Assembly: GCF_009913435.1 (NCBI RefSeq) | Contig: NZ_CP047895.1 | Span: 2,735,001 to 2,799,000, forward strand | DNA: 64,000 bases | Source of the DNA: Sphingomonas changnyeongensis | Lineage (GTDB): Bacteria; Pseudomonadota; Alphaproteobacteria; Sphingomonadales; Sphingomonadaceae | Direction: 5' to 3' | Shown here: positions 45,871-55,313 of the stretch, piece after piece | Position numbering within the stretch: position 1 is the stretch's first letter | How the letters are laid out: each line of letters opens with the position of its first letter | Program-made: the position numbers and the translations under genes | Notes under the pieces: generated by a model | What the model saw: the letters and a program-made list of their open reading frames with translations, nothing else | What the model was told of the DNA's origin: nothing | Database searches by the model: none

Positions 45871-46613
45871 GAAGAGGCTCCGAGGATGAGGTTGAAGAGG
45901 GGCGCGAGTTCGGTCGCGACCTGCTGGTTGAAGATCCGCAGCGACAGGATGTCGGAACGGCACAGGCCGCTCGGCACCGGATCGACGAGGAACGGGGCCT
46001 GGGCGAGCGCGATCCGGTCGTGCAGTCGCACCGGCATGTGCGGCAGCTTGAGCTCATGACCGCCCGCCGCGATGAACGACGCACGCACCTGTGACCGCAG
46101 CCAGATCGTGAACCGTTCGGGTTCGCTCCTGCCGCGCATGTTAATGATGAACACGGTGCGGGTCGGATCGGCAACAAACTGCAGTTCCTTGAACTGCCTG
46201 ACCGAGTCCTCGCCCGGGTCGGCGACCCAGACATGGATGATTTCGCGGCCGAACTGGCGGTTGAGCCGCAGGCGCTCCGCCTCGCTTTCGACACGCGCCC
46301 CGGCACCAGCCGGCAGGTCGCAGAGGACGACCGTGCGCGGCTCGATCATGTCGAGCGTGTCGTAGAAGTCGGAGAAACCGTCTTCGGACCGGAGGTCGAG
46401 CCGCTGCACCGCACAGTGGTTGCGGTAATGCCTCTCGAGCGAGCCATTGCGATAGTCGCCGTCAAAGCAATGGACCCGGGTTCCGCTGCTCAGCAGGTGG
46501 CCGGTGATCGACCTGGCCGTGAAGCTCTTGCCGACCCCGCCCTTGTCGCCATCGACAAGGACGATGCAGCCAGCGACCTCCGAACCATTATGGTAATGAT
46601 AGGACTGCGTCAT
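45867..46613 (-). CDS. ParA/MinD-type ATPase, probably TraL-like transfer protein
   Basis: 248 residues with a deviant Walker A motif DGDKGGVGKSFTAR and VVLCDLP as Walker B. There is no ParB partner. In mobilisable and conjugative elements such an orphan ATPase next to a relaxase set is often the TraL-type protein; partitioning is the alternative. Confidence 0.75.
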   Translation of the reverse strand: MTQSYHYHNGSEVAGCIVLVDGDKGGVGKSFTARSITGHLLSSGTRVHCFDGDYRNGSLERHYRNHCAVQRLDLRSEDGFSDFYDTLDMIEPRTVVLCDLPAGAGARVESEAERLRLNRQFGREIIHVWVADPGEDSVRQFKELQFVADPTRTVFIINMRGRSEPERFTIWLRSQVRASFIAAGGHELKLPHMPVRLHDRIALAQAPFLVDPVPSGLCRSDILSLRIFNQQVATELAPLFNLILGASS

Positions 46614-46779
46614 TTGGTTATGCGCCCTTTGTGCTGAGAAGATGGGGTGGCGGCAGAAAGCCGGGCGGGCCACGGCATTTGCCGTGTTCAAGGCGCGCGT
46701 CGGCGCCACCGCCGAGAGGCGGTTTGCGGTCGTCTGTCATGACTGTTTCCTGATTGTTTTGGAGTGTTCGGCCTGGGGA

Positions 46780-47187
46780 TCAGAGATCCGAGATCGGGCC
46801 GTTCGGGACCAGCCCCGGCATGGGCAGTTGCCCGGCAGGACGATAGGGACCTGGCGATGACGGCGCGGTGTAAACCGCCTGCGATTTGGGACGCTTTCGC
46901 GTGCGCTTCGGCACGACAACCTGTTCTTTGCTGATCTGCTCTTTGCGGGCCTTGCGTGCACGCTTCAGTTCATCAGCGAGCATTGATTTGGTGATGCTCG
47001 CTGCCGCCATCACCTGCTGTGTTTCATCGAGCGCCAGCAAGGCCGGAAGCTTGATGGTCGGACAAACATCAAAGATCGGCGAAACAAATTTATTCGCAAC
47101 GTCGCGCGGCACCGATTTGATGCGCTGCTGCGCGTGGATCAAAGCAGTCGCTGACGCCACAAGCCTCCCGAGTTCTTCACTGTCCAT
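46780..47187 (-). CDS. Hypothetical basic protein
   Basis: 135 residues: an N-terminal helical domain (ATALIHAQQRIKSVPRDVANKFV) and a basic, proline-rich C-terminus with KARKEQISKEQ and PKRTRKRPKSQ. A DNA- or membrane-associated accessory role is possible; no family recognised. AGGAG precedes ATG 47187. It heads the leftward mobilisation gene group. Confidence 0.5.
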   Translation of the reverse strand: MDSEELGRLVASATALIHAQQRIKSVPRDVANKFVSPIFDVCPTIKLPALLALDETQQVMAAASITKSMLADELKRARKARKEQISKEQVVVPKRTRKRPKSQAVYTAPSSPGPYRPAGQLPMPGLVPNGPISDL

Positions 47188-47413
47188 ATGGATACTCCTG
47201 CTCTGTCAGCACCTCGCTGACGAGCAGGGTTTTTGCATGATTCGCTGGATCGTGGAGGGGGGGCGCACTTTTGCGTTCAACCGGCGAGAGCGCAGCCATA
47301 TAACGTTGCTCGAGTGTTTTTCAAATATCGTATATATTCATATGGTTGCGTTGATCTGATGGTTACGAGACGGCCTCATAAACCGCTGCGTCACCCAGCC
47401 ATTGGAGAAAGAC

Positions 47414-49114
47414 GTGCAACCAATTCTTCCGTTGATTCGTCCCCCATATCGACTCGATGGTATCCCGATCGAAGAGTTTGTCGCTGAACGGGAGCGCAAT
47501 GCGCTGCTCGGCAATATGAGCCGCATCGCATTCTCACGAGCATTGCTGACGAAGGATGATATCAGCAAGCTCCCACCCCAGCACCTGTCGGATCATCGCG
47601 TTGTTTTGCCGCCAGTCAGGTTTCCCTCGGGCGCCAGCTATGACGTTATGCTCTCGCTTACGGTTGAACGTCTGCAGAAAATGGTTGACACGACCGCCAG
47701 CAGAGGCGCGCTCGATCTGATTACCTCCGCACTCAATCTCGACCCGATCGCGGATGCTCGGCATCTGCTTGATCTGCGCGAGAGGTCCAAGCAGACATTT
47801 GATTTCTGCATCAGGGGGAATTTCTCGCGGCTGCGTGACCTGATTGCGTGGCTTCGCAGGAAACGGCAATGGGACAATCAGACGAGTGCGATCGTCGCAC
47901 GGATGTTGCTCTATCACTGCTGCCTGCAGCTGCAGATTATTGCCGCGAACTTCACGGCGCTGAGCCGCAGCGATGATCGGCTGCTTCCGGGTGCGGGCGA
48001 GCTGACCAAGGGGCAGTTCGACAAGAATGTGAGCTTCCTGAGCAAGGAGCTCGCCCGCTGCCTTGAACACCTCAAGTCCGGTGCTGAAAACTTTGAGCCG
48101 CATCCGGACATGAAGCCGCTCGTCGAATTGACAAGTCAGATCGCCAGCAACATCCAGGATCAGCAGGGTTTTATTGAAAGCGCTAAAAGATTCTTTTTCG
48201 AATCCCACCCTGAAGAGATTGACAAACTGATGAAATGGGCGCTCGAAAGCGCTCAAACATATGACCGCAGGAGTTTTACGACATCGGTTTACGATGTCAC
48301 GAAGAAGCAGGCGTTGCTTTTTGCTTGCACCCGTCTCGTCGGGTTGCAGAGGCATATTGCGGGACAGCTTGCAGACGGGAAACCCAAGCGTGGCATTCTG
48401 TGGATGAAGAATTTCAAGATCCTGCCACCGTTCAAGGACTCGAGTGTCTTGAAGCTGGCCTTTGCCTACGAGAACATCTTCGACTGGCCGGGCGGCGCCA
48501 CGCCCGTCGATATCGCCGCTGCGTGGGACGATGCGACGGCAAATGGTGATCCGGTCGGGCTGGACACGGTGGTCAAGGAGGTGCGTCGGCCGATGAAGCG
48601 GAACGAGCCGCCTTTCCGCCGTCCGGTCATCAAGTGCCGCAATGATGATAAGCTGGTCGCCGCACAGCGGTTCGACTGTCTGCCCGACTTTCTTGTCGCG
48701 CGTCGGAAAGAGCCGAAAAGTGCGCCCCCCCTGCGAAGCCGAAGAATCGGGGTAACACGGGGTATGCGCCGAAATCATCACACCGCCCCAGCCAGGACCG
48801 CCGCTTCCGACCGATCGACTCCGTCGGCAAGGCAGTCAGGTCTGGCTGACAACATCAACAGCTTGCTTGACGAGCACGTCCTCCGGCAGGCGGTGGCAGC
48901 CGTCCTGACGCAGATGGCGTCCGAACGCCACGGGGCATCGCGTCCCGAGACCCTGCTGCGCCTGCCGGAAGTCATGGCCCGCACCGGGCTCAGCCGGTCG
49001 ACGATCTACGCCAAGATCAGCGCGGGGACATTTCCGCGGCAGATCCCCGTGTCGAAGACCATGGTCGTGTGGCGGGAGAGCGATATCTGCGCCTGGATCG
49101 CTGATCCCCACTGA
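47414..49114 (+). CDS. Unknown protein with a C-terminal AlpA-type DNA-binding domain
   Basis: 566 residues. The last 55 (LLRLPEVMARTGLSRSTIYAKI to WIADPH) are a clear AlpA/MerR-like helix-turn-helix found in prophage and island excision regulators. The first 400 are helical with no family I recognise; residues 425-480 look like a basic, proline-rich linker. I chose GTG 47414 because GGAG lies 7 bp upstream; TTG 47402 is an alternative. It is divergent from the mobilisation genes. Fusion of an AlpA domain to a large unknown domain is unusual. Confidence 0.6.
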   Translation: MQPILPLIRPPYRLDGIPIEEFVAERERNALLGNMSRIAFSRALLTKDDISKLPPQHLSDHRVVLPPVRFPSGASYDVMLSLTVERLQKMVDTTASRGALDLITSALNLDPIADARHLLDLRERSKQTFDFCIRGNFSRLRDLIAWLRRKRQWDNQTSAIVARMLLYHCCLQLQIIAANFTALSRSDDRLLPGAGELTKGQFDKNVSFLSKELARCLEHLKSGAENFEPHPDMKPLVELTSQIASNIQDQQGFIESAKRFFFESHPEEIDKLMKWALESAQTYDRRSFTTSVYDVTKKQALLFACTRLVGLQRHIAGQLADGKPKRGILWMKNFKILPPFKDSSVLKLAFAYENIFDWPGGATPVDIAAAWDDATANGDPVGLDTVVKEVRRPMKRNEPPFRRPVIKCRNDDKLVAAQRFDCLPDFLVARRKEPKSAPPLRSRRIGVTRGMRRNHHTAPARTAASDRSTPSARQSGLADNINSLLDEHVLRQAVAAVLTQMASERHGASRPETLLRLPEVMARTGLSRSTIYAKISAGTFPRQIPVSKTMVVWRESDICAWIADPH

Positions 49115-49296
49115 GGTGGTCGGCGATCCAGGCTCCAAATGCTTGCGGGTCATGTCCAAGGCGGCGGGTATGTCAGACTGATTGCGCTGGCGAGGGCCAC
49201 GCCCCCATGCGCAGCGCCCATAGGGCGCTATCGCGCGCCTAGGACGGCCCACGCAACGCCTCGGCTTAGCGGACAACGCCGACGGTTGTCGGCGAA

Positions 49297-50136
49297 TTGT
49301 TACATCCCGTGCGCGGTCAGCGACCGTCGCTCAGCGCCTGCGTTGTCACCGTGCTGTCACCCATTTGGCTGGAAATACCGGAAACGGCACGTCGCCTGCT
49401 ACAACGCATAGTCGCGGTGCTTGACTTCGCCCATATCAAGGGCTGGCGAGCCGAGGAGGTTTCCCTGCGTTCGGTGCGAAAGGGCCTTCCGCGCCAGACA
49501 GCGAAAGCGGTGCACCTTGAAGCGATGCCGTTTGTCGAGGTGCGAGCACTTTTGGCCTAATTGGCAGCAGCTTCGCCTACGACCGGCAGAGATGCACTTC
49601 GCTCCACGATCTACAACGCTGTGCGCTCTAACGAGACGCGCTTCGCGGTTTGGAACGAATCCGACCTCGACAAGGCCATTTGGACAATCCCCGGCGAGCG
49701 CATGAAAGCGCGTGAAACCCATGTCGTGCCGCTGTCGCCGCCCGCCGTCGCGTTGCTGCGCAAGCGGTGGGATGAACGGACCAGCGATGACGGGTTGGTG
49801 TTTTCGGCAGACGGCGAAAAGCCGATCAGCGACATGACCATGACCAAATTGCTCCGCAACGACGGGATCACCGGAGCAACGGTTCACGGCTTCCGCTCTT
49901 CCGTCACAGCTTGGGCAGCGGAGAAGACGGATTTCCCGAAGGAGGTTGCCGACAAGGCATTGGCGCACAAGCTGAGCAATCAGGTCGAAGCCGCCTATCG
50001 GCGGACAGACTTTTTCGACAAGCGGCGCGATCTGATGGCGCGTTGGGCTGAGTTCCTTGACGCCGGAAAGGCTATTGCCAGCATCGACACAGCCGAGGCG
50101 GCAGGCGAACCTATTCCGGTTCGCGCTGCCGCATAA
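49297..50136 (+). pseudogene. Tyrosine integrase remnant, N-terminus missing and in-frame stop
   Basis: P4-type integrase C-terminal two thirds. The first part (SPIWLEIPETARRLLQRIVAVLDFAHIKGW) matches the core-binding domain end; an in-frame TAA at 49558-49560 interrupts VRALLA*LAAASPTT, most simply a CAA-to-TAA change. Catalytic boxes after it survive: R in NAVRSNETR, HGFR, H in ALAHKL and Y in AAYRRTDFF. About 150 N-terminal residues are absent. It is a relic of an older insertion inside the island. Confidence 0.8.
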
Positions 50137-50302
50137 TCAGGCGGTGAAGGCTGGCGGTAACTATGCGTGTCGATTTGCCGAGCTTTACCGCTTCGACATC
50201 ACCGGTAGCGGTCAGCGCATACAGCTTGGTTCGCCCGACGCCGATCACGCGTGCGGCCTCGTTGACCCTCATGCAGATTGGTTCGGCAACCGGCGCTGTC
50301 AC
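50111..50302 (-). CDS. Excisionase-like helix-turn-helix protein
   Basis: 63 residues from a GTG start that overlaps the stop of the preceding gene by 4 bp (GTGA) and has AGGG upstream. MRVNEAARVIGVGRTKLYALTATGDVEAVKLGKSTRI is the excisionase-type winged helix. A shorter start at ATG 50272 gives 53 residues. It overlaps the 3' end of the broken integrase, suggesting a former excision module. Confidence 0.7.
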   Translation of the reverse strand: MTAPVAEPICMRVNEAARVIGVGRTKLYALTATGDVEAVKLGKSTRIVTASLHRLIMRQREPE

Positions 50303-50505
50303 TGCCCTGCACCTTCGTTGCGACACGAGACCGGATCGTCGATCCAACGGTTGACCGCAGACTCTCGCCAGCCTGCGCCGTGAATGCTGATCTTCACTTG
50401 GGATGGAAAAGTTCCCTCGGCGATCTTGCGATACATGGTGGAGCGGGACAGCCCGGTGCGGGCGAGAACGGTTTTTAGGCGGATGATTTTGTCGGTGCCG
50501 GACAT
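50299..50505 (-). CDS. AlpA family phage regulatory protein
   Basis: 68 residues: MSGTDKIIRLKTVLARTGLSRSTMYRKIAEGTFP with WRESAVNRWIDDP, a typical AlpA protein that activates integrase/excision genes. It is similar in plan to the C-terminal domain of the 47414-49114 protein. Coupled to the excisionase-like gene. Confidence 0.8.
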   Translation of the reverse strand: MSGTDKIIRLKTVLARTGLSRSTMYRKIAEGTFPSQVKISIHGAGWRESAVNRWIDDPVSCRNEGAGQ

Positions 50506-50918
50506 GGTACAGATTTTCATTCGCTGGTCGTTTCTGGCACCCTCTGAGTGCAAGATTTGTTTGCCCAACCGCCGGATGCAAGGCCAATTCGTGGTCAGCG
50601 AAGGCCATCGAACAGGCGACTATAAAGACAAAGCCAAGGATAGAGACGGCTACGAAAGGCTAGAGACGGATTTGGACGCCAGGGTAATCGCGCTGTGGGC
50701 GGCGGAAAATGTTCCGAGCTACGCTGTTATTTGTGTCCGGGCCGATACTTTGCGCGAAAGAGGCGGCATTTCGTGCCAAGTATGACGACTTATTGCGCGC
50801 GAATCGCGCAAAACATCGACACGGAAAGATGGGACACGAAGAGAAGATGAGGCCCGGCCTTTTGCAGCAAAGAGATTGATGCATATGATGGGTTGACACC
50901 AATGCCGACGCGGGCGAT
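50506..50918. other. Intergenic region before the restriction operon
   Basis: 413 bp in which I support no gene. A plus-strand frame covers part of it but crosses the AlpA gene and lacks a start signal. The region ends in an inverted repeat and a promoter-like sequence listed separately. Confidence 0.5.
50793..50811. promoter_or_regulatory. Inverted repeat upstream of the restriction operon
   Basis: TTGCGCG CGAAT CGCGCAA, a perfect 7-bp inverted repeat with a 5-bp spacer, about 80 bp before the promoter-like sequence. A possible operator for a controller protein; none is encoded nearby. Confidence 0.4.
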
Positions 50919-50921
50919 ATG
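50893..50921 (+). promoter_or_regulatory. Promoter-like sequence of the restriction operon
   Basis: TTGACA (50893-50898), 17 bp, then GATATG (50916-50921). Transcription would begin about 50928, exactly at an in-frame ATG of the first gene, so the mRNA could be leaderless. Confidence 0.35.
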
Positions 50922-51551
50922 ACGCGCATGAAAGCCGTTGATGCAAATGATTCGAATTGGTTGGCCAGGATTGCCACGATCTCGGCGGGATACCCGTTTC
51001 GTGGCAAGGTTGACGAGCTGCCCGACGGTGAGGTTGCTGTCATCCAGATGCGCAACGCTGACCCTGCTAATGGCATTGACTGGCCCAACCTTTCGCGAGT
51101 GGCGCTACCTCGCGTCAGCGCAAAGGCGTTTCTCGCCGACGGGGACGTAATCCTTTCGACGCGAGGCGGGCGCTATACCGCGTACTGCCTGGAGGGACGG
51201 CAGGAACAGGTTGTTTGCTCTCCCCACTTCTTTGTCATTCGGACCAAGCGGCAAGCAATCCTGCCGGATTTCCTTGCCTGGCAGTTGAACCAGAAGCCAG
51301 CCCAGGACCACTTCGCTGCTGGTGCTACTGGCTCCTACATCCTGAATCTGAAGCGTGAAGTTGTCGAGCAGTTGCCGATAGTGGTTCCGCCGCTGGCCGA
51401 GCAGCAGCGCATTGTCGAACTGGACGCAGCAGCGAAGGCTGAACGCGCGACCCTTACTCGGCTTATTGAAAATAGAACGGCCGAAATGGCCGCCATTGCA
51501 AAACGTTTGCTGGCAGCTTCGTCAATCCGACACGAACAGAGAGCATCATGA
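50919..51551 (+). CDS. Half-size type I restriction specificity (HsdS-like) protein
   Basis: 210 residues with a single target-recognition domain ending in LNLKREVVEQLPIVVPPLAEQQRIV and the coiled-coil spacer that follows TRDs. A full HsdS has two such units; half-size proteins can dimerise or act as alternative specificity subunits. A second Met at 50928 (MKAVDAN) may be the real start. Overlaps hsdM by 4 bp (ATGA). Confidence 0.72.
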   Translation: MTRMKAVDANDSNWLARIATISAGYPFRGKVDELPDGEVAVIQMRNADPANGIDWPNLSRVALPRVSAKAFLADGDVILSTRGGRYTAYCLEGRQEQVVCSPHFFVIRTKRQAILPDFLAWQLNQKPAQDHFAAGATGSYILNLKREVVEQLPIVVPPLAEQQRIVELDAAAKAERATLTRLIENRTAEMAAIAKRLLAASSIRHEQRAS

Positions 51552-53056
51552 ACGACCAGATCAAACAGGACGAAGTGAACAAGGCTGTTTGGGCTGCCTG
51601 CGACACCTTCCGCGGGACGGTCTCGGCTGACGTCTACAAGGACTATGTCCTCACCATGCTGTTCCTCAAGTACCTGTCGGACGTGTGGCAGGACCACTAC
51701 GACGAATACAAGAAGCAGTATGGTGACACGCCCGAGCTGATTGCGGAGCTGATGACGAACGAACGCTTCGTCCTGCCGGAATCCGCCAACTTCACCACGC
51801 TATACAAGGCGCGGCACGAGCCGGGAAACGGTGAGCGGATCGACAAGGCGCTCCACGCCATTGAAGAGGCGAACGTCGGTAAGTTGCGCGACGTGTTCCA
51901 GGACATCAGCTTCAACTCCAACAAGCTGGGTGAGGAGAAGCAGAAGAACGACATTCTGCGCCACCTGCTGGAAGACTTCTCGCGTCCCGAGTTGAACATG
52001 CGCCCGTCGCGCATCGGCAATCTCGACGTGATCGGCAACGCCTACGAATTCCTTATCAAGAACTTCGCTGCCGATGCAGGCCGCAAGGCGGGCGAATTCT
52101 ATACGCCGCCGGAAGTCTCCGAGCTGATGGCCGAGATCATGGACATGGCCGAAGGCGAGGAAGCCTGTGACCCCACCTGCGGTTCCGGCTCGCTTCTCAT
52201 GAAGTGCGGACGCCGCGTGCAGGCCAAGTTCGGCGGATCGAAGCGCTATGCACTATATGGGCAGGAGTCGATCGGCAGCACCTGGGCCCTCGCCAAGATG
52301 AACATGTTCCTCCACGGCGAGGACAACCACCGCATCGAATGGGGCGACACCATCCGCAACCCCAAGCTGCTGGATGCCGATGATCGGCTGAAGCACTTTG
52401 ACGTGGTCGTCGCCAACCCGCCCTTCAGCTTGGACAAGTGGGGCATCGACACGGCGGAGAACGACCGGTTCGGGCGCTTCCGTCGCGGACTGCCGCCCAA
52501 GACCAAGGGTGACTATGCGTTCATCCTCCACATGATCGAGACGATGAAGCCGAGGACCGGGCGCATGGCCGTGGTCGCGCCGCACGGCGTGCTGTTCCGG
52601 GGATCGAGCGAGGGCACGATCCGGCGGAAGCTGATCGAGGAAAACCTGCTCGAAGCCGTGATCGGCCTGCCGGAAAAGCTGTTTTACGGCACCGGCATCC
52701 CGGCTTGCGTCCTCATCTTCCGCAAGACCAAGACGGACGACAAGGTGTTGTTCATCGATGCCAGCCGCGAGTTCAAAGCGGGCAAGAACCAGAACCAGCT
52801 TGATGCAAACCATCTGGCGAAGATCGTCGAAACCTATCGCAAACGCGAGAGCGTCGATAAATACGCCTATCTCGCCACGCCCGATGAACTGGCCGAGAAC
52901 GACTACAACCTCAACATCCCGCGCTATGTCGACACCTTCGAGGACGAGGAAGAAATCGACCTGGTCGCGGTCCGCGCCGAGCGGCTGAAGCTGAAGGCTG
53001 AACTTGCCGCGCTGGAGGTGAAGATGGACGGCTACCTGAAGGAGCTTGGCTACTGA
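51548..53056 (+). CDS. hsdM: Type I restriction-modification methyltransferase subunit M
   Basis: 502 residues: N-terminal HsdM helical domain (TFRGTVSADVYKDYVLTMLFLKYLSDVW), SAM-binding motif DPTCGSGSLLMKCG (about residue 208) and the N6-adenine catalytic motif NPPF (about residue 291). It methylates adenine in the target site chosen by HsdS and is needed for restriction with HsdR. The stop overlaps the rhuM start by 1 bp. Confidence 0.93.
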   Translation: MNDQIKQDEVNKAVWAACDTFRGTVSADVYKDYVLTMLFLKYLSDVWQDHYDEYKKQYGDTPELIAELMTNERFVLPESANFTTLYKARHEPGNGERIDKALHAIEEANVGKLRDVFQDISFNSNKLGEEKQKNDILRHLLEDFSRPELNMRPSRIGNLDVIGNAYEFLIKNFAADAGRKAGEFYTPPEVSELMAEIMDMAEGEEACDPTCGSGSLLMKCGRRVQAKFGGSKRYALYGQESIGSTWALAKMNMFLHGEDNHRIEWGDTIRNPKLLDADDRLKHFDVVVANPPFSLDKWGIDTAENDRFGRFRRGLPPKTKGDYAFILHMIETMKPRTGRMAVVAPHGVLFRGSSEGTIRRKLIEENLLEAVIGLPEKLFYGTGIPACVLIFRKTKTDDKVLFIDASREFKAGKNQNQLDANHLAKIVETYRKRESVDKYAYLATPDELAENDYNLNIPRYVDTFEDEEEIDLVAVRAERLKLKAELAALEVKMDGYLKELGY

Positions 53057-54090
53057 TGGCGGGCGAGATCATCCAGTACCAGACGGAAGACGGTGTCACC
53101 GTCATCCGCCTTCAGGCGAGCGACGGCAGCGTTTGGCTGAGCCAGGCCGAAATGGCCGAGCTGTTCCAGACCACAAAGCAGAGCATCAGCCTTCACGTCC
53201 GGAACATTCTGGAGGAGGGCGAGCTGGAGGAAGCGGCAACTGTCAAAGAAAACTTGACAGTTCAAACCGAAGGGAAACGCAAGGTTTCCCGCCAGATTTT
53301 GCTGTACAACCTGCAAATGATCCTCGCGGTGGGCTTCCGCGTGCGGTCGCTGCGGGGCATGCAGTTCCGGCGCTGGGCTTCGGAGGCGCTGAGCGAATAT
53401 CTGGTCAAGGGCTTCGTCATGGACGACGCCCGGCTGAAGGAGCCGGACAACGACTATTTCGAAGAGCTGCTCGCCCGCATCCGCGATATCCGCGCGTCGG
53501 AAAAGCTGTTCTACAAGAAGGTGCTCGATATCTACGCCACCGCCGTGGACTATGACCCCAGGGCAGAGGCGAGCCAGCAGTTCTTCCAGACGGTGCAGAA
53601 CAAGATGCACCATGCCGCCCACGGCCAGACGGCGGCGGAAACCAAGCTGGCGCGGGCTGATGCCGCCAAACCGATGATGGGGCTGACCAGCTGGCCCGGC
53701 GAGAAGCGGGGGCGCCTGCCCACCAAGCAGGACGCGCAGATTGCCAAGAATTATCTGCAGGATGAGGAGATGGAGACGCTGAACCGCATCACCGTCGCCT
53801 TCCTGGAATTTGCCGAGGCGATGGCGAAGAACCGCAAGCCGATGCATATGGCCGACTGGATCGCCAAGCTGGACGACTTCCTCAAGCTGGGCGATCACCC
53901 GCTGCTCGATGGCGCAGGCCGGGTTACCGCCAAACAGGCGCAGCGCCATGTCGATGCCGAATATGACCGCTGGCACAGCCGCGCGATCAATGCGCCGAGC
54001 GCGGTCGAGCAGCATTTCATCGAGGCCACCGCCAAGGTGAAGAAGCTCGCCGCTGACAAGCCCGTCAAGGGCAAGAGCGGTGCGAAATGA
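53056..54090 (+). CDS. rhuM: RhuM family protein (virulence RhuM/Fic-DOC associated)
   Basis: 344 residues matching the RhuM family: WLSQAEMAELFQTTKQSISLHVRNILEEGEL is a helix-turn-helix-like start, FRVRSLRGMQFRRWASEALSEYLVKGF is the family hallmark, and a C-terminal helical domain follows. RhuM genes are often found inside type I restriction loci; the molecular role is not known. Overlaps the next gene by 4 bp. Confidence 0.88.
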   Translation: MAGEIIQYQTEDGVTVIRLQASDGSVWLSQAEMAELFQTTKQSISLHVRNILEEGELEEAATVKENLTVQTEGKRKVSRQILLYNLQMILAVGFRVRSLRGMQFRRWASEALSEYLVKGFVMDDARLKEPDNDYFEELLARIRDIRASEKLFYKKVLDIYATAVDYDPRAEASQQFFQTVQNKMHHAAHGQTAAETKLARADAAKPMMGLTSWPGEKRGRLPTKQDAQIAKNYLQDEEMETLNRITVAFLEFAEAMAKNRKPMHMADWIAKLDDFLKLGDHPLLDGAGRVTAKQAQRHVDAEYDRWHSRAINAPSAVEQHFIEATAKVKKLAADKPVKGKSGAK

Positions 54091-55313
54091 TGCCTGAGGG
54101 GTGGATCCGCACGACAATAGCCGGGGTGTCTTCGGTCCCGGTTTCTTATGGTGTGGTGCAGACGGGCGATCCAGTTGAAGGCGGCGTCCCGTGCGTGCGC
54201 GTGGTCGATATTGCCAGTCGTGATCTCAAACGGGATTCGATGATCACTACTAGCCACGAAATTAGCGCTGCATACAGCCGAACAGTCTTGAAAACAGGCG
54301 ATCTAATGATCGCACTACGAGGCATTATCGGCCAGACGGCACAAGCGACGCGGGAGCTTGAAGGATGCAACCTGACGAGGGGCATCGCGAGAATCTCTCC
54401 CAAGGCAGGTACTGTCACTTCAGATTTCCTTCTCCAATCCCTGAATGGCCCTGAGTTCAAGAGTTTGATCAATCGGCAGGCCAACGGATCGGCACTTCAG
54501 GAGATTTCCATCGCGACGCTGCGAAAAGCGCCGGTCTTGCTGCCACCAATTTCGGAACAAAAACGCATTGCCGAAACGTTGCAAACCTGGGACCGGGCCA
54601 TCGACACGGTCGAGGCGCTGATCGCCAACGCCCGCGCGCAAAAGCAGGCTCTGATGCAGCAGCTTCTGAGTGGCAAAAGACGCTTGCCCGGCTTCTCCGA
54701 GCCGTGGGCATGGGCTGCCTTCGCGGATGTGTTCGACCGGGTGAAAACCAAGAACGCCGAAGGCAATACGAACGTGCTCACCATCTCGGCCCAGCATGGC
54801 CTCATCAGCCAGGTGGAGTACTTCAACAAGAGCGTCGCGAGCGATGATGTCCGGGGCTACACGCTGCTCCAGCGCGGCGACTTCGCCTACAACAAAAGCT
54901 ATTCCGACGGCTATCCGATGGGCGCGATCAAGCCGCTCGACCGCTACGACAGCGGCATCGTTTCCAGCCTCTATATCTGCTTTCGTCTGACCCGGCGTGG
55001 TTGCGATCACGATTTCTTCCGGCACTATTTCGAAGCAGGCCTCTTCAACCGCGAGATCGCGGCAATCGCGCAGGAAGGCGCGCGCAACCATGGCTTGCTC
55101 AACGTCAGCGTCGTAGAGTTCTTCGAGACCTCGCTCCACATCCCGCAGCCGGACGAGCAAGCCGCCATCGCGAAAGTCATCAACGCAGCAGAGGCCGAAG
55201 AGCAATCCTACCAAGCCCAACTCACCGCCCTCCGCCAGGAAAAGGCCGCGCTGATGCAGCAACTGCTCACCGGCAAACGGCGGGTCAAACTCCCGGAAAG
55301 CGAGGTGGCCTGA
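54087..55313 (+). CDS. hsdS: Type I restriction-modification specificity subunit S
   Basis: 408 residues with two target-recognition domains (TRD1 to about residue 150, TRD2 about 205-345). Each is followed by the conserved spacer: LPPISEQKRIAETLQTWDRAIDTVEALIANARAQKQALMQQLLSGKRRL and IPQPDEQAAIAKVINAAEAEEQSYQAQL with MQQLLTGKRRV. The two TRDs are unlike each other, so the target should be bipartite and asymmetric. Confidence 0.92.
   Translation: MMPEGWIRTTIAGVSSVPVSYGVVQTGDPVEGGVPCVRVVDIASRDLKRDSMITTSHEISAAYSRTVLKTGDLMIALRGIIGQTAQATRELEGCNLTRGIARISPKAGTVTSDFLLQSLNGPEFKSLINRQANGSALQEISIATLRKAPVLLPPISEQKRIAETLQTWDRAIDTVEALIANARAQKQALMQQLLSGKRRLPGFSEPWAWAAFADVFDRVKTKNAEGNTNVLTISAQHGLISQVEYFNKSVASDDVRGYTLLQRGDFAYNKSYSDGYPMGAIKPLDRYDSGIVSSLYICFRLTRRGCDHDFFRHYFEAGLFNREIAAIAQEGARNHGLLNVSVVEFFETSLHIPQPDEQAAIAKVINAAEAEEQSYQAQLTALRQEKAALMQQLLTGKRRVKLPESEVA

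Noticed and set aside
45867..46613. Plasmid-type partition locus parAB
   Set aside because: No ParB-like gene or centromere-like repeats; a TraL-type transfer ATPase fits the neighbours better.
50384..50785. A 133-codon plus-strand frame before the restriction operon
   Set aside because: It overlaps the AlpA gene antisense, has no Shine-Dalgarno sequence and shows no recognisable domain.
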